Below, piece by piece: positions 8,753 through 17,953 of a stretch of DNA of 64,000 bases (its first letter is position 1; every line of letters begins with the position of its first letter). The stretch is taken from contig CAIYMO010000021.1 of the NCBI GenBank assembly GCA_903927345.1, positions 107,839 through 171,838 on the forward strand. Direction: 5' to 3'. The notes under the pieces are model-generated. The model had not been told where the DNA came from, did not search any database, and worked only from the letters and a program-made list of their open reading frames with translations. The stretch is from an uncultured Armatimonadota bacterium. GTDB lineage: Bacteria > Armatimonadota > Fimbriimonadia > Fimbriimonadales > Fimbriimonadaceae. Both the position numbers and the translations under genes were made by a program.

Positions 8753-9439
8753 TTACTCCGAACCCTTGGTTGCCTTCACCTTTAATGGGCGAATTTTGAT
8801 GTTTTTGAACGACACCAAACCGTGGTCTCCTTGAATTGCGATGTGCCCAATTCCCGCCTTGCCGAATTCGGGATATTGCTTGAACTTGCTCTTAGCAACG
8901 CGCTCCAGGAAGTCTGGGCTGTTCAATACGAAGTCAAAGTAGCGAACACCGTTGACTTCGACGAAGCTCTTCTTGGGATCAATCATGATGCGGAAGTGAT
9001 TCCACTCGCCAATCGGTTTCACCGCATCTTTGTCGGATCGATAGAGCTCGTAGAGGAATCCAGCGAGTTGACCCTTTGGATCGACTGCCTTGTCCATGAT
9101 CTGAATCTCAGGACCGCTGAACCAAGGCGCTCCGCCGGAGTCGAGGACATGGAACATGATTCCGCTGTTCTGCATAGCTGGCATCTTCCAATCAAGTTGG
9201 AGTTCAAACCATTCGTACTTCTCGTCGGTGAGGATATCGCCAGCATTGTGCGGATCTTTGCACTGGAGTTCGCCGTTCTCAATGACCCAACCTGGCTTGA
9301 CCCCGGTTCCTCGGAAATTGTGCCAACCCTTGGTGGTTTGGCCGTCGAAAAGGAGTTTCCATCCTTGTCGGACCTCACGGGTCGAAAGGGTGTTGTCGGG
9401 ACCAGCGAGGGCAATTGCAAAAGCTAGCGAGGTGAGCAT
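8753..9439 (-). CDS. Secreted DUF1080 (3-keto-disaccharide hydrolase-like) protein
   Basis: The 228-residue protein has a short signal peptide (MLTSLAFAIALAG) and one DUF1080/PF06439 concanavalin-like beta-sandwich. Family signatures are WKLLFDGQTTKGWHNFRG, WVIENGELQCKD, FELQLDWKMP, NSGIMFHVLD, WNHFRIMIDP and the terminal HIAIQGDHGLVSFKNIKIRPL. Some DUF1080 enzymes hydrolyse 3-keto-glycosides made by Gfo/Idh-type oxidoreductases, which fits its place as first gene of an operon with the exported Gfo/Idh protein. Catalysis by this copy is inferred. Confidence 0.88.
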   Translation of the reverse strand: MLTSLAFAIALAGPDNTLSTREVRQGWKLLFDGQTTKGWHNFRGTGVKPGWVIENGELQCKDPHNAGDILTDEKYEWFELQLDWKMPAMQNSGIMFHVLDSGGAPWFSGPEIQIMDKAVDPKGQLAGFLYELYRSDKDAVKPIGEWNHFRIMIDPKKSFVEVNGVRYFDFVLNSPDFLERVAKSKFKQYPEFGKAGIGHIAIQGDHGLVSFKNIKIRPLKVKATKGSE

Positions 9440-9535
9440 CTGCTGATTCTAGCACGTTGTTAAGTTCAAATTATGAATATACGACGCGCTGATATATCAG
9501 TGAGCTTTTGGTACCTAGCTGTCAATAATGTCACT

Positions 9536-11323
9536 ATGAGGAAGCGGATGTGGTCGGTCATAGCATCCGCGGTTATCGTGGCGGGAATCGCGATAACGTT
9601 TATTGAGAACAAGTACGCCGCTGATGTCGAGCGGGCACGTGATAACTATGTTCTGGAACAAGCCAAGTCGGATGCAGAAACATCAGTTCGCGTTGAGTCG
9701 AGTCTGTCGCATATGTTTCAGGGGTTGAGGACTATCGCCCGTTTACCCGGTGTCCGAAAGATTGACCGATACGCGACGAATTTTTCGGCCGACTCACGCT
9801 CAACCGTTCAGGAGATCTACAACAATCTTGCTGCCTCCGTCGAAATATCTGAGGTCTACATTGTTCCGGCAGATTTAGAGCCTGATCGACTTGACCCTAG
9901 GACTGGAAAGAACCAAGAACCCATCACGACGTTTGATCACCTCATCGTTGGTCGTTATGCAGGTGGCGACTCGGAGACGTATGAGACCGAGCCTCTTGAA
10001 GAAATTGAGATTTATGAATATCGGCTCATGAAGGAGCAGATTTCCCGGCTTAAAGCGGAGTACCCAACCGCGAGCGCGATCAATGGTCTGAACTCTCCCG
10101 GGATCATTGGACCTGAAGTTGTGACTTGTGACAACCGCTACGTGAATCCAAAGAATGTCGTTGATAAAGACCGATCTGGAATGATTTTCTCAGTGCCCTT
10201 CTATGGACCTGATGGGAGCTTTAAGGGAGTCATTGCTGGAGTTTTGCTATCACGGGTGGTTGAAAAAATCATCAGGTCGCCAGACGTCGCGGTCGTAAAT
10301 CCGATTTACAACTATGTAATCGCCTCACCAGGTGGAGAAGTGGACAAACGCCGTCGTCTCGTTGATGCCGCACGGCCAGCAACCGATTTGGTTTATTCGC
10401 GATGTGTGCCGCTCAACATTCCGGAATTGAGTCAAACGTGGCGCCTTTGGTCTGCCCGTCCGGATGCGGCCTTTACGAAGTTGCCCGTTCTCCGTCAAGC
10501 TGCAAATTTCCGACTCTTGGCTCGTGCTGCGACGTTGATTTTGGTCGCGCTACTGGTCGTGGTCACCGTTCAGTACGAGCGAAGACAAGTGCTACTTGCA
10601 GAATCGAATCAGAACCTTGAAGTGCTGGTCGGCGAGAGAACGACCCAATTGGAAGCCGCGCAGTTTGAAATCGTTTACCGCTTGGCAAAGACGACTGAGC
10701 TTCGTGACGCCGAGACTGGTAACCACAACCTTCGGGTCGCCTACTCCAGCAAGATTATCTCCGAGACACTCGGATTTGATGCGGAATACCAGCGGCATCT
10801 CTTCCTCGCGGCAATGCTTCACGACATTGGGAAGATCGGAATTCGGGACGCGATTCTCTTGAAACCCAGCAAGCTGACGAATGAGGAGTTTGCCGAAATG
10901 CGTAACCACACGATCATTGGCGAAGCCTTGCTCGCGAGCGATATCTCAATTCCAGACGCCGTTAAAGCGGAGCTTGAGCTCGTTGATTTGACTTCGTCTC
11001 CGTTCATTCAACTTGCCGGCGTGATTGCATCGCAGCATCACGAGAAGTTCGACGGCGAAGGATATCCCATGGGGTTGGTAGGCGAAGAGATAGATATCTC
11101 AGCGCGAATCGCAGCCGTCGCCGATGTGTTTGACGCCCTTCGCAGTTCTCGTCCTTATAAGCGCGCGATGACCGAGGCTGAGGCGGTAGCTGTTCTTAAA
11201 GAGGGTTCAGGGAAACACTTTGACCCAGCGATCGTGACCGCATTTTGTGAGTCACTGCCAAGTATTCGAGAGGTCTACTTGCACCTTCACGACGGTCCTG
11301 ATTCGATTTCCCTTGCCGCGTAA
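9536..11323 (+). CDS. Membrane sensor with HD-GYP cyclic-di-GMP phosphodiesterase domain
   Basis: An N-terminal membrane helix (VIASAVIVAGIAITFI) is followed by an extracytoplasmic sensor region of about 300 residues, a second helix (ATLILVALLVVVTV), a short coiled linker, and a C-terminal HD-GYP domain. That domain has HDIGKIGI, the preceding TELRDAETGNHN metal site, HHEKFDGEGYP (the GYP motif) and ADVFDALRSSRPYK. HD-GYP proteins hydrolyse c-di-GMP to pGpG or GMP and tune motility and biofilm formation. I placed the start at ATG 9536 because MRKRMW immediately precedes the membrane helix; an upstream ATG at 9473 is also possible. The sensor region has no family I can name. No response-regulator receiver is present. 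Confidence 0.88.
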   Translation: MRKRMWSVIASAVIVAGIAITFIENKYAADVERARDNYVLEQAKSDAETSVRVESSLSHMFQGLRTIARLPGVRKIDRYATNFSADSRSTVQEIYNNLAASVEISEVYIVPADLEPDRLDPRTGKNQEPITTFDHLIVGRYAGGDSETYETEPLEEIEIYEYRLMKEQISRLKAEYPTASAINGLNSPGIIGPEVVTCDNRYVNPKNVVDKDRSGMIFSVPFYGPDGSFKGVIAGVLLSRVVEKIIRSPDVAVVNPIYNYVIASPGGEVDKRRRLVDAARPATDLVYSRCVPLNIPELSQTWRLWSARPDAAFTKLPVLRQAANFRLLARAATLILVALLVVVTVQYERRQVLLAESNQNLEVLVGERTTQLEAAQFEIVYRLAKTTELRDAETGNHNLRVAYSSKIISETLGFDAEYQRHLFLAAMLHDIGKIGIRDAILLKPSKLTNEEFAEMRNHTIIGEALLASDISIPDAVKAELELVDLTSSPFIQLAGVIASQHHEKFDGEGYPMGLVGEEIDISARIAAVADVFDALRSSRPYKRAMTEAEAVAVLKEGSGKHFDPAIVTAFCESLPSIREVYLHLHDGPDSISLAA

Positions 11324-11340
11324 AGGAAGATTGCACTGGC

Positions 11341-11371
11341 AAAAAAATGGCGCATAGTCCAACTATGCGCC
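11341..11371 (-). terminator. Intrinsic terminator of the prepilin/lipoprotein operon
   Basis: A 9-bp inverted repeat (GGCGCATAG at 11349-11357, CTATGCGCC at 11363-11371) is followed on the minus strand by a run of seven T (A-run 11341-11347 on the plus strand). It ends minus-strand transcription from the lipoprotein gene and may also serve the convergent HD-GYP gene. Confidence 0.85.
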
Positions 11372-11417
11372 GATTGAACTCAAAGTCCTGAAGAATCAGG
11401 CTCTGACAATGTTTCTC

Positions 11418-11627
11418 TTATCGTTTTCCGCCGAGCCCAGGTTCAGCCATGCCTCGTGCAACCTCAGGTGAGATTCCACGGTCTTGCTGAGCCTTTGCTT
11501 CAGAAACAGGAGGCTTTGAAGGAGCATCCAAGAAGGCGTCTTTAGCATCCTCAGAGCCTGCACCGCTGCAGCCAGCCAAGAGCAGCGCCGCAGTAACAAG
11601 GCTCGACCAGATCAGTTTCCGGCCCAA
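11418..11627 (-). CDS. Small predicted lipoprotein
   Basis: The 69-residue protein has a lipoprotein signal: a charged start, a hydrophobic core and lipobox LLAGC with Cys near residue 20. The rest is Ala/Glu/Pro-rich and probably disordered. The TTG start at 11627 is supported by GGGGAG four bases upstream. It overlaps the end of the extended prepilin frame by 16 bases, which suggests translational coupling to that gene. No family recognised. It is the last gene before a strong terminator. Confidence 0.65.
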   Translation of the reverse strand: MGRKLIWSSLVTAALLLAGCSGAGSEDAKDAFLDAPSKPPVSEAKAQQDRGISPEVARGMAEPGLGGKR

Positions 11628-12472
11628 GATGCTCCCCAGAACTTGACGATATCCTTGTCAACCAGCTTCTGGCAGTACTGAGCTGTTGTAGAAGCTTCGG
11701 TCAGACCTGGGTTGATCGCGGAGTAGCCGACGAATTTTTCGCGACCGTACTTTCCAGCGTGACCATCAGCGTAGGCACCGCTGAACTTTGCATCCCATCG
11801 CTTTCGTGCGTCTCAGCTAAGGGCGTACCAGCTGAAGCCGTTGGTGTATTGGTCAATGTAAGGCCAAGCGCTCTCGTAGCCGCGGAAGTACATCCACGAG
11901 AACGGCAACGTTCCGTATGCAGTTGGCTGAACCATGATGCGATCCGCCACGCTTTCGATTGCCGTGAGCGACTTCATGCTGTTGTATCGGCTAGGAGCGG
12001 TGCACGTTCCCGAACCGTTGTATGCAAAGCCGTCTGAGTTGAGGCTCAGATTCGTGACCCACTGCCAGGTGTAGTAGTACGAGCCACCACCAGTTGGACA
12101 GGTGTCGTAATACTTGTCACAGTAGTAAGGAGTGCCGCTGATATTCGCGTCCTCGCGTGGTTCGGTGGTTGTCGGATCGAAGAAGATACTTCGGTTCTTC
12201 ACATAGGGAAAGATGCGGCCGACCCAGGTATCCGTGTTGTGATACTGGTTTGCATCAGTTGGGGTTCCGGTGCCATAGTGCGGAACCGCCATGTCGTCGA
12301 AGTCAATCGAGTAAGTCAGGACGCCAAGAGCAGTCTGCTTCATGTTTGAAAGTGAAGAAGACTTCTTCGCCGATGCCTTTGCCTGAGCAAAAACGGGGAA
12401 GAGAATGGCGGCCAGAATTGCTATGATTGCAATCACGACGAGGAGTTCAATAAGGGTGAATGCTCTTCGCAT
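11612..12472 (-). pseudogene. Type II secretion/type IV pilus prepilin-like protein with in-frame TGA
   Basis: The first 219 codons (12472 to 11813) encode a prepilin: the N-methylation/cleavage start RRAFTLIELLVVIAIIAIL, then LFPVFAQAKASAKKSSSLSN, as in DUF1559-like pseudopilins. The frame stops at TGA (11813-11815), but the same frame continues open for exactly 66 more codons to TGA at 11612-11614. That extension carries the usual prepilin C-terminal signature (KRWDAKFSGAYADGHAGKYGR, in which ADGH is the family hallmark). The extension therefore belongs to this gene. The TGA is a nonsense mutation, a sequencing error or a recoded codon. Other genes here use TGA as stop, so global reassignment is excluded. 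If translated to the first stop, the product lacks the ADGH region. Confidence 0.85.
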
Positions 12473-12518
12473 TTCTCAGTTTCGCCCTCGCAATGTTAGT
12501 GGGTTGTTAACTGGATGT

Positions 12519-13496
12519 TCAGAGTTTTTTATTAACGACTTCTTTATCCAATTGCGAAAGCACTTCGGCAAGCGATTCAGCTCGTTTGACCCGTTGGAAC
12601 AAGTCGAAATCGCCGTGGCGGTACGCGATGTTAAGCCACTGCTTGAGGCGGGCGAGAGTCCGCCGCTCTGTTCCGGGATGGAACTGTTCGCACCAGTGGA
12701 TCAGCCGGTTCAGCCGCTCTTCCCAAGTTGCTTCGGGCTGATTCACGACGGGCAAACCTAAATCGCGCGCCACCTGCCACGCCAGTCCCGGAGTTGCCAA
12801 TGCACCACGACCCAGCATGAAGTGCCCGCAACCGGTGACATCTCGGCACCGATGGAAGTCGTCCAATGAGAAGATGTCGCCGTTGGCGATGATTGGGACA
12901 CCAACGAGTTCACGGACCCGCGCCAACTGAGGCCAGAACACCGGAGGGTCATAGCGTTGTGTCCTTGTTCGAGCGTGAAGGGTGAGCCATGAGGCACCGC
13001 CTTCTACGGCCATGGGTGCGTTCTCAAAGATATCGTCGATTGACTCCCAGCCAAGTCGCAACTTTGCCGAAACTGACACCTCTGTTGGCAAGGCCCCGCG
13101 AACCGCACGCACAACGTCCCTGATTCTGCAGGGCGACTTCAGCAACGAGGCACCACCGTCATTACCGTTCACTGTCGGCGAAGGACACCCAAAATTGATG
13201 TCAATCGAGGTTGCCCCTGCGCGGACCGCGGCGAGCGCCGAGATCGCCATCCGCTCCGGATCCCCGCCCAAGATTTGAACTTGAACCGGCAGGCCCGTTG
13301 CGGTCTGTCCTCCCGTAGCCAACTCGGGCACTTCGCGGCGAAACACCTTGGCAGGGAGCGCCTCGGAGCTCACTCGAACAAACTCAGTTACGCAGTAACT
13401 AAAACAACCCCACTCTCCGACAAGCGCCCGCATGGGCGCGTCGGTTATGCCGTCCATCGGTGCAAAGACCAAAGCTGGGTTGCCTGCGCGAATCAA
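12519..13496 (-). CDS. dus: tRNA-dihydrouridine synthase
   Basis: The 325-residue FMN-dependent TIM-barrel protein reduces uridines to dihydrouridine in tRNA. Dus signatures present: LVFAPMDGITDAPMR at the N-terminus, VQILGGDPERM, the conserved DINFGCPSPTVNGNDGGASLLKSP with the active-site Cys in the GCP segment, SAKLRLGW, LTLHARTRTQRYD, IIANGDIFS and FMLGRGALATPGL. The C-terminal helical tRNA-binding domain is present. It starts 18 bases downstream of the CoA-transferase stop on the same strand. Which position (DusA, B or C type) is modified cannot be assigned by eye. Confidence 0.93.
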   Translation of the reverse strand: MIRAGNPALVFAPMDGITDAPMRALVGEWGCFSYCVTEFVRVSSEALPAKVFRREVPELATGGQTATGLPVQVQILGGDPERMAISALAAVRAGATSIDINFGCPSPTVNGNDGGASLLKSPCRIRDVVRAVRGALPTEVSVSAKLRLGWESIDDIFENAPMAVEGGASWLTLHARTRTQRYDPPVFWPQLARVRELVGVPIIANGDIFSLDDFHRCRDVTGCGHFMLGRGALATPGLAWQVARDLGLPVVNQPEATWEERLNRLIHWCEQFHPGTERRTLARLKQWLNIAYRHGDFDLFQRVKRAESLAEVLSQLDKEVVNKKL

Positions 13497-13514
13497 GATA
13501 CGAGTAAACCCGTT

Positions 13515-14771
13515 TTAGATGATGCCGGCGGAGAGGGACTCGCGATGCTCTGGATGGGCGATCTCGATAAGTGCTTCGGCACGTTGCCGGAGGTTCTTGC
13601 CCTTTAAGTACGCGACCCCGTACTCTGTGACCACATAGTGCACATGGGCGCGGGTGGTCACCACTCCGGCACCGCTTTTGAGCTGAGTAACGATCCGGCT
13701 TGCGCCCGTCTTCGTTGTCGAGGGTAGCGCGATGATCGGCTTACCACCGTCGGAGTAGCTTGCCCCGCGGATGAAGTCCATTTGACCCCCGACGCCCGAA
13801 TATAAGCGTGGCCCAATAGAGTCTGCGCACACCTGCCCCGTTAGGTCCACTTCGATCGCCGAGTTAATCGCCGTGACCTTCGGATTCTTACGGATGACGG
13901 CAGTGTCATTAACGTAGGCCGCGTCCAGCATCTGGATGTAGGGATTGTCGTCGACGAAGTCATAAAGCCGCCGAGTTCCGATCACGAAAGTCGCGACGAT
14001 CTTTCCGGGGTGAATCGTCTTCTTCTCATTCGTGATAACTCCCTTCTCAACGAGGTCAATGACTCCGTCCGAGAACATTTCTGTATGGATTCCGAGCCGC
14101 TTGTGGTCGGTGAGTGAAGCAAGGACTGCATCTGGAATTGCTCCGATTCCCATCTGCAAAGTTGCTCCATCTTCCACCAGGGCTGCGACATTCCTTCCGA
14201 TGGAAAGTTGGGTGGCGCTCGGAGCACAGTGCGGGTGTTCGGGCAGCGGTTCATCTGCCTCCACAAGGTAGTGGATTTGGCTCTCATGGATCAGCGCATC
14301 GCCGTGGGTTCGGGGCATGTACTTATTAACTTGGGCAATGACAAAGTTAGCGGTTTGGACCGCCGCACGGGTCGCCTCGATCGAGGTTCCGAGCGAGTAG
14401 TATCCGTGCTTATCTGGGGGCGAAACAGTTATGAGCGCCGCATTCAGAGGCAAAATTCCCTTGCGAAACAGCGCGGGAGCCTCGCTCAGAAACACTGGAA
14501 TGTAGTCGGCCCTGCCTTCGTCAACTGCTTTTCGAACGTTAGCCCCAACGAAAAGCGCATTGACCCGAAAAATGCCTTGGTATTCGGGGTCCGCGTAGGG
14601 GGCGGGTCCTTCAGTGTGGAGTTGAACGATCTCAACATCGCGAAGGGAATCTGCGCGCTGGACAAGGGCATTGATCAGGGCTCGTGGTGCGGCGGCCATG
14701 CCATGAATCCAGATTCGATCTCCACTTTGGATGGCTTGGACAGCATCGTGGGCAGAGACGGGGTGGGGCAT
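13515..14771 (-). CDS. Acetyl-CoA hydrolase/CoA-transferase (4-hydroxybutyrate CoA-transferase type)
   Basis: The 418-residue protein matches the acetyl-CoA hydrolase/transferase family (N- and C-terminal AcH domains). Key pieces are GDRIWIHGMAAAP near the N-terminus, LGTSIEATRAAV, and GIGAIPDAVLASL followed by GIHTEMFSDGVIDL, where the Glu is the CoA-thioester nucleophile in characterised members. GVGGQMDFIRGASYSDGGK and VVTEYGVAYLKGK lie in the C-terminal half. It would move CoA between acetyl-CoA and short-chain carboxylates; the acceptor is not determinable. It precedes dus and is divergent from the epimerase gene. Confidence 0.88.
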   Translation of the reverse strand: MPHPVSAHDAVQAIQSGDRIWIHGMAAAPRALINALVQRADSLRDVEIVQLHTEGPAPYADPEYQGIFRVNALFVGANVRKAVDEGRADYIPVFLSEAPALFRKGILPLNAALITVSPPDKHGYYSLGTSIEATRAAVQTANFVIAQVNKYMPRTHGDALIHESQIHYLVEADEPLPEHPHCAPSATQLSIGRNVAALVEDGATLQMGIGAIPDAVLASLTDHKRLGIHTEMFSDGVIDLVEKGVITNEKKTIHPGKIVATFVIGTRRLYDFVDDNPYIQMLDAAYVNDTAVIRKNPKVTAINSAIEVDLTGQVCADSIGPRLYSGVGGQMDFIRGASYSDGGKPIIALPSTTKTGASRIVTQLKSGAGVVTTRAHVHYVVTEYGVAYLKGKNLRQRAEALIEIAHPEHRESLSAGII

Positions 14772-14846
14772 GGAACTGTTTTACCGTCTGGTCCCCGGGT
14801 TCTCACCTCAATGACCTGATACTTCACTACAGCGTAAACTGACCCA

Positions 14847-15728
14847 ATGCGAATTTTGGTCACCGGCGCGACAGGCAATATTGGGAAGGGAATCATCCCA
14901 AAGCTTCATGGGGCGGGCCACAAACTCGTTCTCTCTGACCTTGGATCACTGCCTGAATCACTGCAACCGTTCGCGGAAAGCTATCATCAATTGGACATTC
15001 AGACCGGGTTCGGACTTGACCGCGCGGCGGAGGGCTGTGACCTGATTCTTCACCTCCCGGCGTGGCACGGAATCCATTGGAACGCGAAGACCGAAGTTGA
15101 CTTCTGGCGGCTCAATGTCGACGGCACGTTCTACGCCTTCCAAGCCGCGAGAGCAAATGGAATCAAAAAATTCGTCTTCTTGAGTAGCCAAGCGTGGCAC
15201 GGTCACTACGACAAGTACGGCTTCACCAAGAGAGTCGGCGAGGAGCTGTGTGAGTACAACAAGAATCAAAATGGCATTAGCTACATCGCTATTCGTCCAG
15301 CAGACTTGACGCCGTGGCGAGACTGGGTCAGCCACTACGGACCCCGGCTTCTTTATGGCGGCGTTGACCGACAGGATGTCTTGGAATCCATATTCTGTGC
15401 GGTTCAGCACCTGCTTGGAACTGACGAGCTGCAGGGCTTCCCAGTCGATGCAATGCGTCCGAACGCATTTACTGCCGAACAGATTGAGGGTTGGGAATCA
15501 GACCCGCTTGGCAAATGCGAATCGATCTTCCCAGGATATCGCGACTTGATTGAGAGATATGCGCTGGATATCACGCGAAAGCCCAACTTGACGCCGACCT
15601 TCCTTGGAGGAGAGCAGGTTGGGTTCACTCCAAAGGTCCATTTTGGGACATTCCTGGCAGAGTTGCGCCGCCTCGACGCGGAACTCGGCGAGGACGCCGT
15701 TAAGGCAATTCGTTGCGACTATCTTTAG
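14847..15728 (+). CDS. NAD-dependent epimerase/dehydratase family protein
   Basis: The 293-residue extended short-chain dehydrogenase has the Rossmann start MRILVTGATGNIGKGI, and VDGTFYAFQAARANGIKKFVFLSS leads to the catalytic-region SSQAWHGHYDKYGFTK, containing the YxxxK pair. ADLTPWRDW and the C-terminal substrate region follow. The family covers sugar-nucleotide epimerases, dehydratases and uronate dehydrogenases; the short length and lack of a GxxGxxG-decarboxylase context do not settle which. It sits alone between the CoA-transferase and recQ. Confidence 0.82.
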   Translation: MRILVTGATGNIGKGIIPKLHGAGHKLVLSDLGSLPESLQPFAESYHQLDIQTGFGLDRAAEGCDLILHLPAWHGIHWNAKTEVDFWRLNVDGTFYAFQAARANGIKKFVFLSSQAWHGHYDKYGFTKRVGEELCEYNKNQNGISYIAIRPADLTPWRDWVSHYGPRLLYGGVDRQDVLESIFCAVQHLLGTDELQGFPVDAMRPNAFTAEQIEGWESDPLGKCESIFPGYRDLIERYALDITRKPNLTPTFLGGEQVGFTPKVHFGTFLAELRRLDAELGEDAVKAIRCDYL

Positions 15729-15735
15729 ATAGTGC

Positions 15736-15764
15736 TTGCAAAATAGTAGATTCTTGTCTATACT
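15736..15764 (+). promoter_or_regulatory. Predicted sigma70-type promoter for recQ
   Basis: TTGCAA (15736-15741) and TATACT (15759-15764) are separated by exactly 17 bases and lie 18 bases upstream of the recQ ATG. The leader would therefore be short. No operator is evident. Confidence 0.6.
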
Positions 15765-15781
15765 TTTGACCGGGATCGACA

Positions 15782-17953
15782 ATGGTTGCAGAGCAAAATT
15801 TGATGGAAGGGCTAAGCGAAACCCTCAGGAAAATCTGGGGATTTGATTCGCTTCGCCCGTTGCAACATGAAGTTGTCGAATCCTCGCTCGCAAACCGCGA
15901 CGCGGTTGTCGTCATGCCGACTGGTGGAGGCAAAAGCCTTTGCTTCCAACTTCCTGCGTTGCTTTCGGAGTCGCTGACGGTTGTCATCTCTCCCCTGATC
16001 GCCTTGATGAAAGATCAGGTTGATGCTTTGAATGTGGTTGGTGTGGAAGCCGCAGCCCTCAATTCCTCAATGGATGAAGAAGAGGAAGCTGACACTCGTC
16101 GCAAAGTGCTGAGCGGCCAGATGCGTTTGCTCTACGTTAGCCCTGAGCGGTTGTTGCTCTCGTCAACGCTCGACCTCCTTCGTCAGGCAAAGGTCGCCCG
16201 TTTTGCCGTCGACGAAGCCCACTGTATCAGCGCCTGGGGGCACGATTTCCGACCCGAGTTTCGACAATTGGGGCGACTCAAGGAGCTGTTCCCGTCCATT
16301 CCTGTTCAGGCTTTCACGGCGACTGCGACGCCGCAGGTGCAACGCGATATTGCAATCCAGCTGCGGATGGAACGCCCTCGACGTTTTGTAGGGACGTTCG
16401 ACCGACCTAATCTCACCTACCGAATTGTCGCCAAAGACGATGCCGTAAGGCGCACGATTGAGGCGGTGAAGCGTTATCCAAACGAAGGCGTCATCGTCTA
16501 CTGCCTTTCTAGGAAAGACACGGAATCGATCGCGAATGCATTGGTCGCAAACGGAATCGAGGCGGTTGCGTATCATGCGGGATTACCGAACGAAACGCGT
16601 CGAAAAATCAGCGAAGACTTTGCCCAAGAGCGGGCGAACATCATTGTTGCGACAGTAGCGTTTGGAATGGGAATTGACCGAGCAAACGTGCGTTGCGTCA
16701 TCCACGAATGCCTCCCCAAAAGCATGGAGGGCTATCAGCAGGAGACCGGACGCGCGGGTCGAGATGGTTTGCCAAGCGAGTGCGTTTTGCTCTACAACCA
16801 CGGCGATGTCATCCGACTCAAACGCCTTCTTGCCGGTGCCGATCAAGAGTTGGTTGCTCACCAGAATCGACTTCTTGAAGAAGTTCGAAGATTTGCCACC
16901 AGTCACCAGTGCAGGCACAAGTCCTTGAGCGAATACTTCGGCCAAGAGTATGTTGGCGAGGAAGATGGCTGTGGAGCTTGTGATGTGTGCCTGGGTGGAA
17001 TGAAGCCGCTCGATGGTTCAACTGAGATCGCGCATACCGTCCTCGGGGCCATTTCGAGTCTACGGATTCAGAACGGAGTAGCGTTTTGGGCAGCGGTCCT
17101 TACGGGTTCTCGAGCAAAGCGCATCACGGATCGAGGCGGTCATGATGCCGTCGGATTTGGTGCCTTCTCAGCAGAGTCCCCGGATCGCGTTACTGCGTGG
17201 ATTCACCAGCTCCTCGATCTTGGGCTCCTACAGGTCGAAGATGGTCAATACGCAACCATCTCAATCACCGACGAGGGGCAGCAGGTACTGACCGCCGGGT
17301 CGAGTGTTGAGCTCATCGAAAATGCTGCATTGATCCAACCTGCCAAACCGCGGAAATCTAAGGCAGGCGGAACGATGGAAGTTCCTGGAATGGATCACGC
17401 GCTCTTTGAGCGGATGAGGGCATGGCGCAAGCAGACCGCTCAAGAACTTGCCGTCCCCGCCTACGTCATCATGCACGACGTGACGTTGATGAAACTCTCT
17501 GCGATACGTCCATCGAGTACGGCTCTGCTCAGACAGATCTCTGGCATCGGTGAGAAACAAGCCGCGAGCTATGGCGACGCCCTCGTTGAGTTGATTCATG
17601 AAAGTGGGCTGCCAACCGATCAAGACGCTCCTTCAACTGCGAAGAAGGTCATCCCGACGAGCCTTCCGAACAAGACGGCTACTTACGCGAACAGCTTCCG
17701 AGCGGGGATTGCGATTTCGGAGATCGCCAGCAAACATGGCGCGAGTGAGCGTACAGTTTGGGATCACCTTGCCACTTGGGTTGAAATCGAAAAGCCCGAT
17801 TCGATTTCTAACTGGGTGCCAGTTGATGTTCAGTCCGAGGTCAAAAAAGCGATCTCGAAGACAGGCTCAGAGCTTCTGAAGCCTATCTTCGAGCACCTCG
17901 ATGGCGCGATCTCTTACGAGCACATCAAGGTTGTGCGGGCCACCTTAGGGTAG
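15782..17953 (+). CDS. recQ: RecQ-family ATP-dependent DNA helicase
   Basis: The 723-residue SF2 helicase unwinds DNA 3' to 5' in recombination and fork repair. Motifs in order: motif I MPTGGGKSLCF near 46, motif II DEAHCISAWGHDFRPEF near 145, motif III FTATATP, motif V ATVAFGMGIDRANVR and motif VI GYQQETGRAGRDG. The RecQ zinc site is CRHKSLSEYF plus CGACDVC near 390-410. An RQC winged helix, an HRDC domain (about 540-610) and a C-terminal helix-turn-helix tail (about 640-723, including RTVWDHLATWVE) follow. Length and architecture are normal for longer bacterial RecQ. Confidence 0.96.
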   Translation: MVAEQNLMEGLSETLRKIWGFDSLRPLQHEVVESSLANRDAVVVMPTGGGKSLCFQLPALLSESLTVVISPLIALMKDQVDALNVVGVEAAALNSSMDEEEEADTRRKVLSGQMRLLYVSPERLLLSSTLDLLRQAKVARFAVDEAHCISAWGHDFRPEFRQLGRLKELFPSIPVQAFTATATPQVQRDIAIQLRMERPRRFVGTFDRPNLTYRIVAKDDAVRRTIEAVKRYPNEGVIVYCLSRKDTESIANALVANGIEAVAYHAGLPNETRRKISEDFAQERANIIVATVAFGMGIDRANVRCVIHECLPKSMEGYQQETGRAGRDGLPSECVLLYNHGDVIRLKRLLAGADQELVAHQNRLLEEVRRFATSHQCRHKSLSEYFGQEYVGEEDGCGACDVCLGGMKPLDGSTEIAHTVLGAISSLRIQNGVAFWAAVLTGSRAKRITDRGGHDAVGFGAFSAESPDRVTAWIHQLLDLGLLQVEDGQYATISITDEGQQVLTAGSSVELIENAALIQPAKPRKSKAGGTMEVPGMDHALFERMRAWRKQTAQELAVPAYVIMHDVTLMKLSAIRPSSTALLRQISGIGEKQAASYGDALVELIHESGLPTDQDAPSTAKKVIPTSLPNKTATYANSFRAGIAISEIASKHGASERTVWDHLATWVEIEKPDSISNWVPVDVQSEVKKAISKTGSELLKPIFEHLDGAISYEHIKVVRATLG

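Noticed and set aside
11396..11599. Alternative minus-strand frame overlapping the lipoprotein
   Set aside because: The lipobox frame has a better ribosome-binding site and a meaningful signal; the other frame is its shadow.
11813..11815. TGA reassigned as a sense codon throughout this genome
   Set aside because: Many clear genes here (hutU, hutG, hutH, crtB) end at TGA exactly where the next gene starts, so TGA works as stop.
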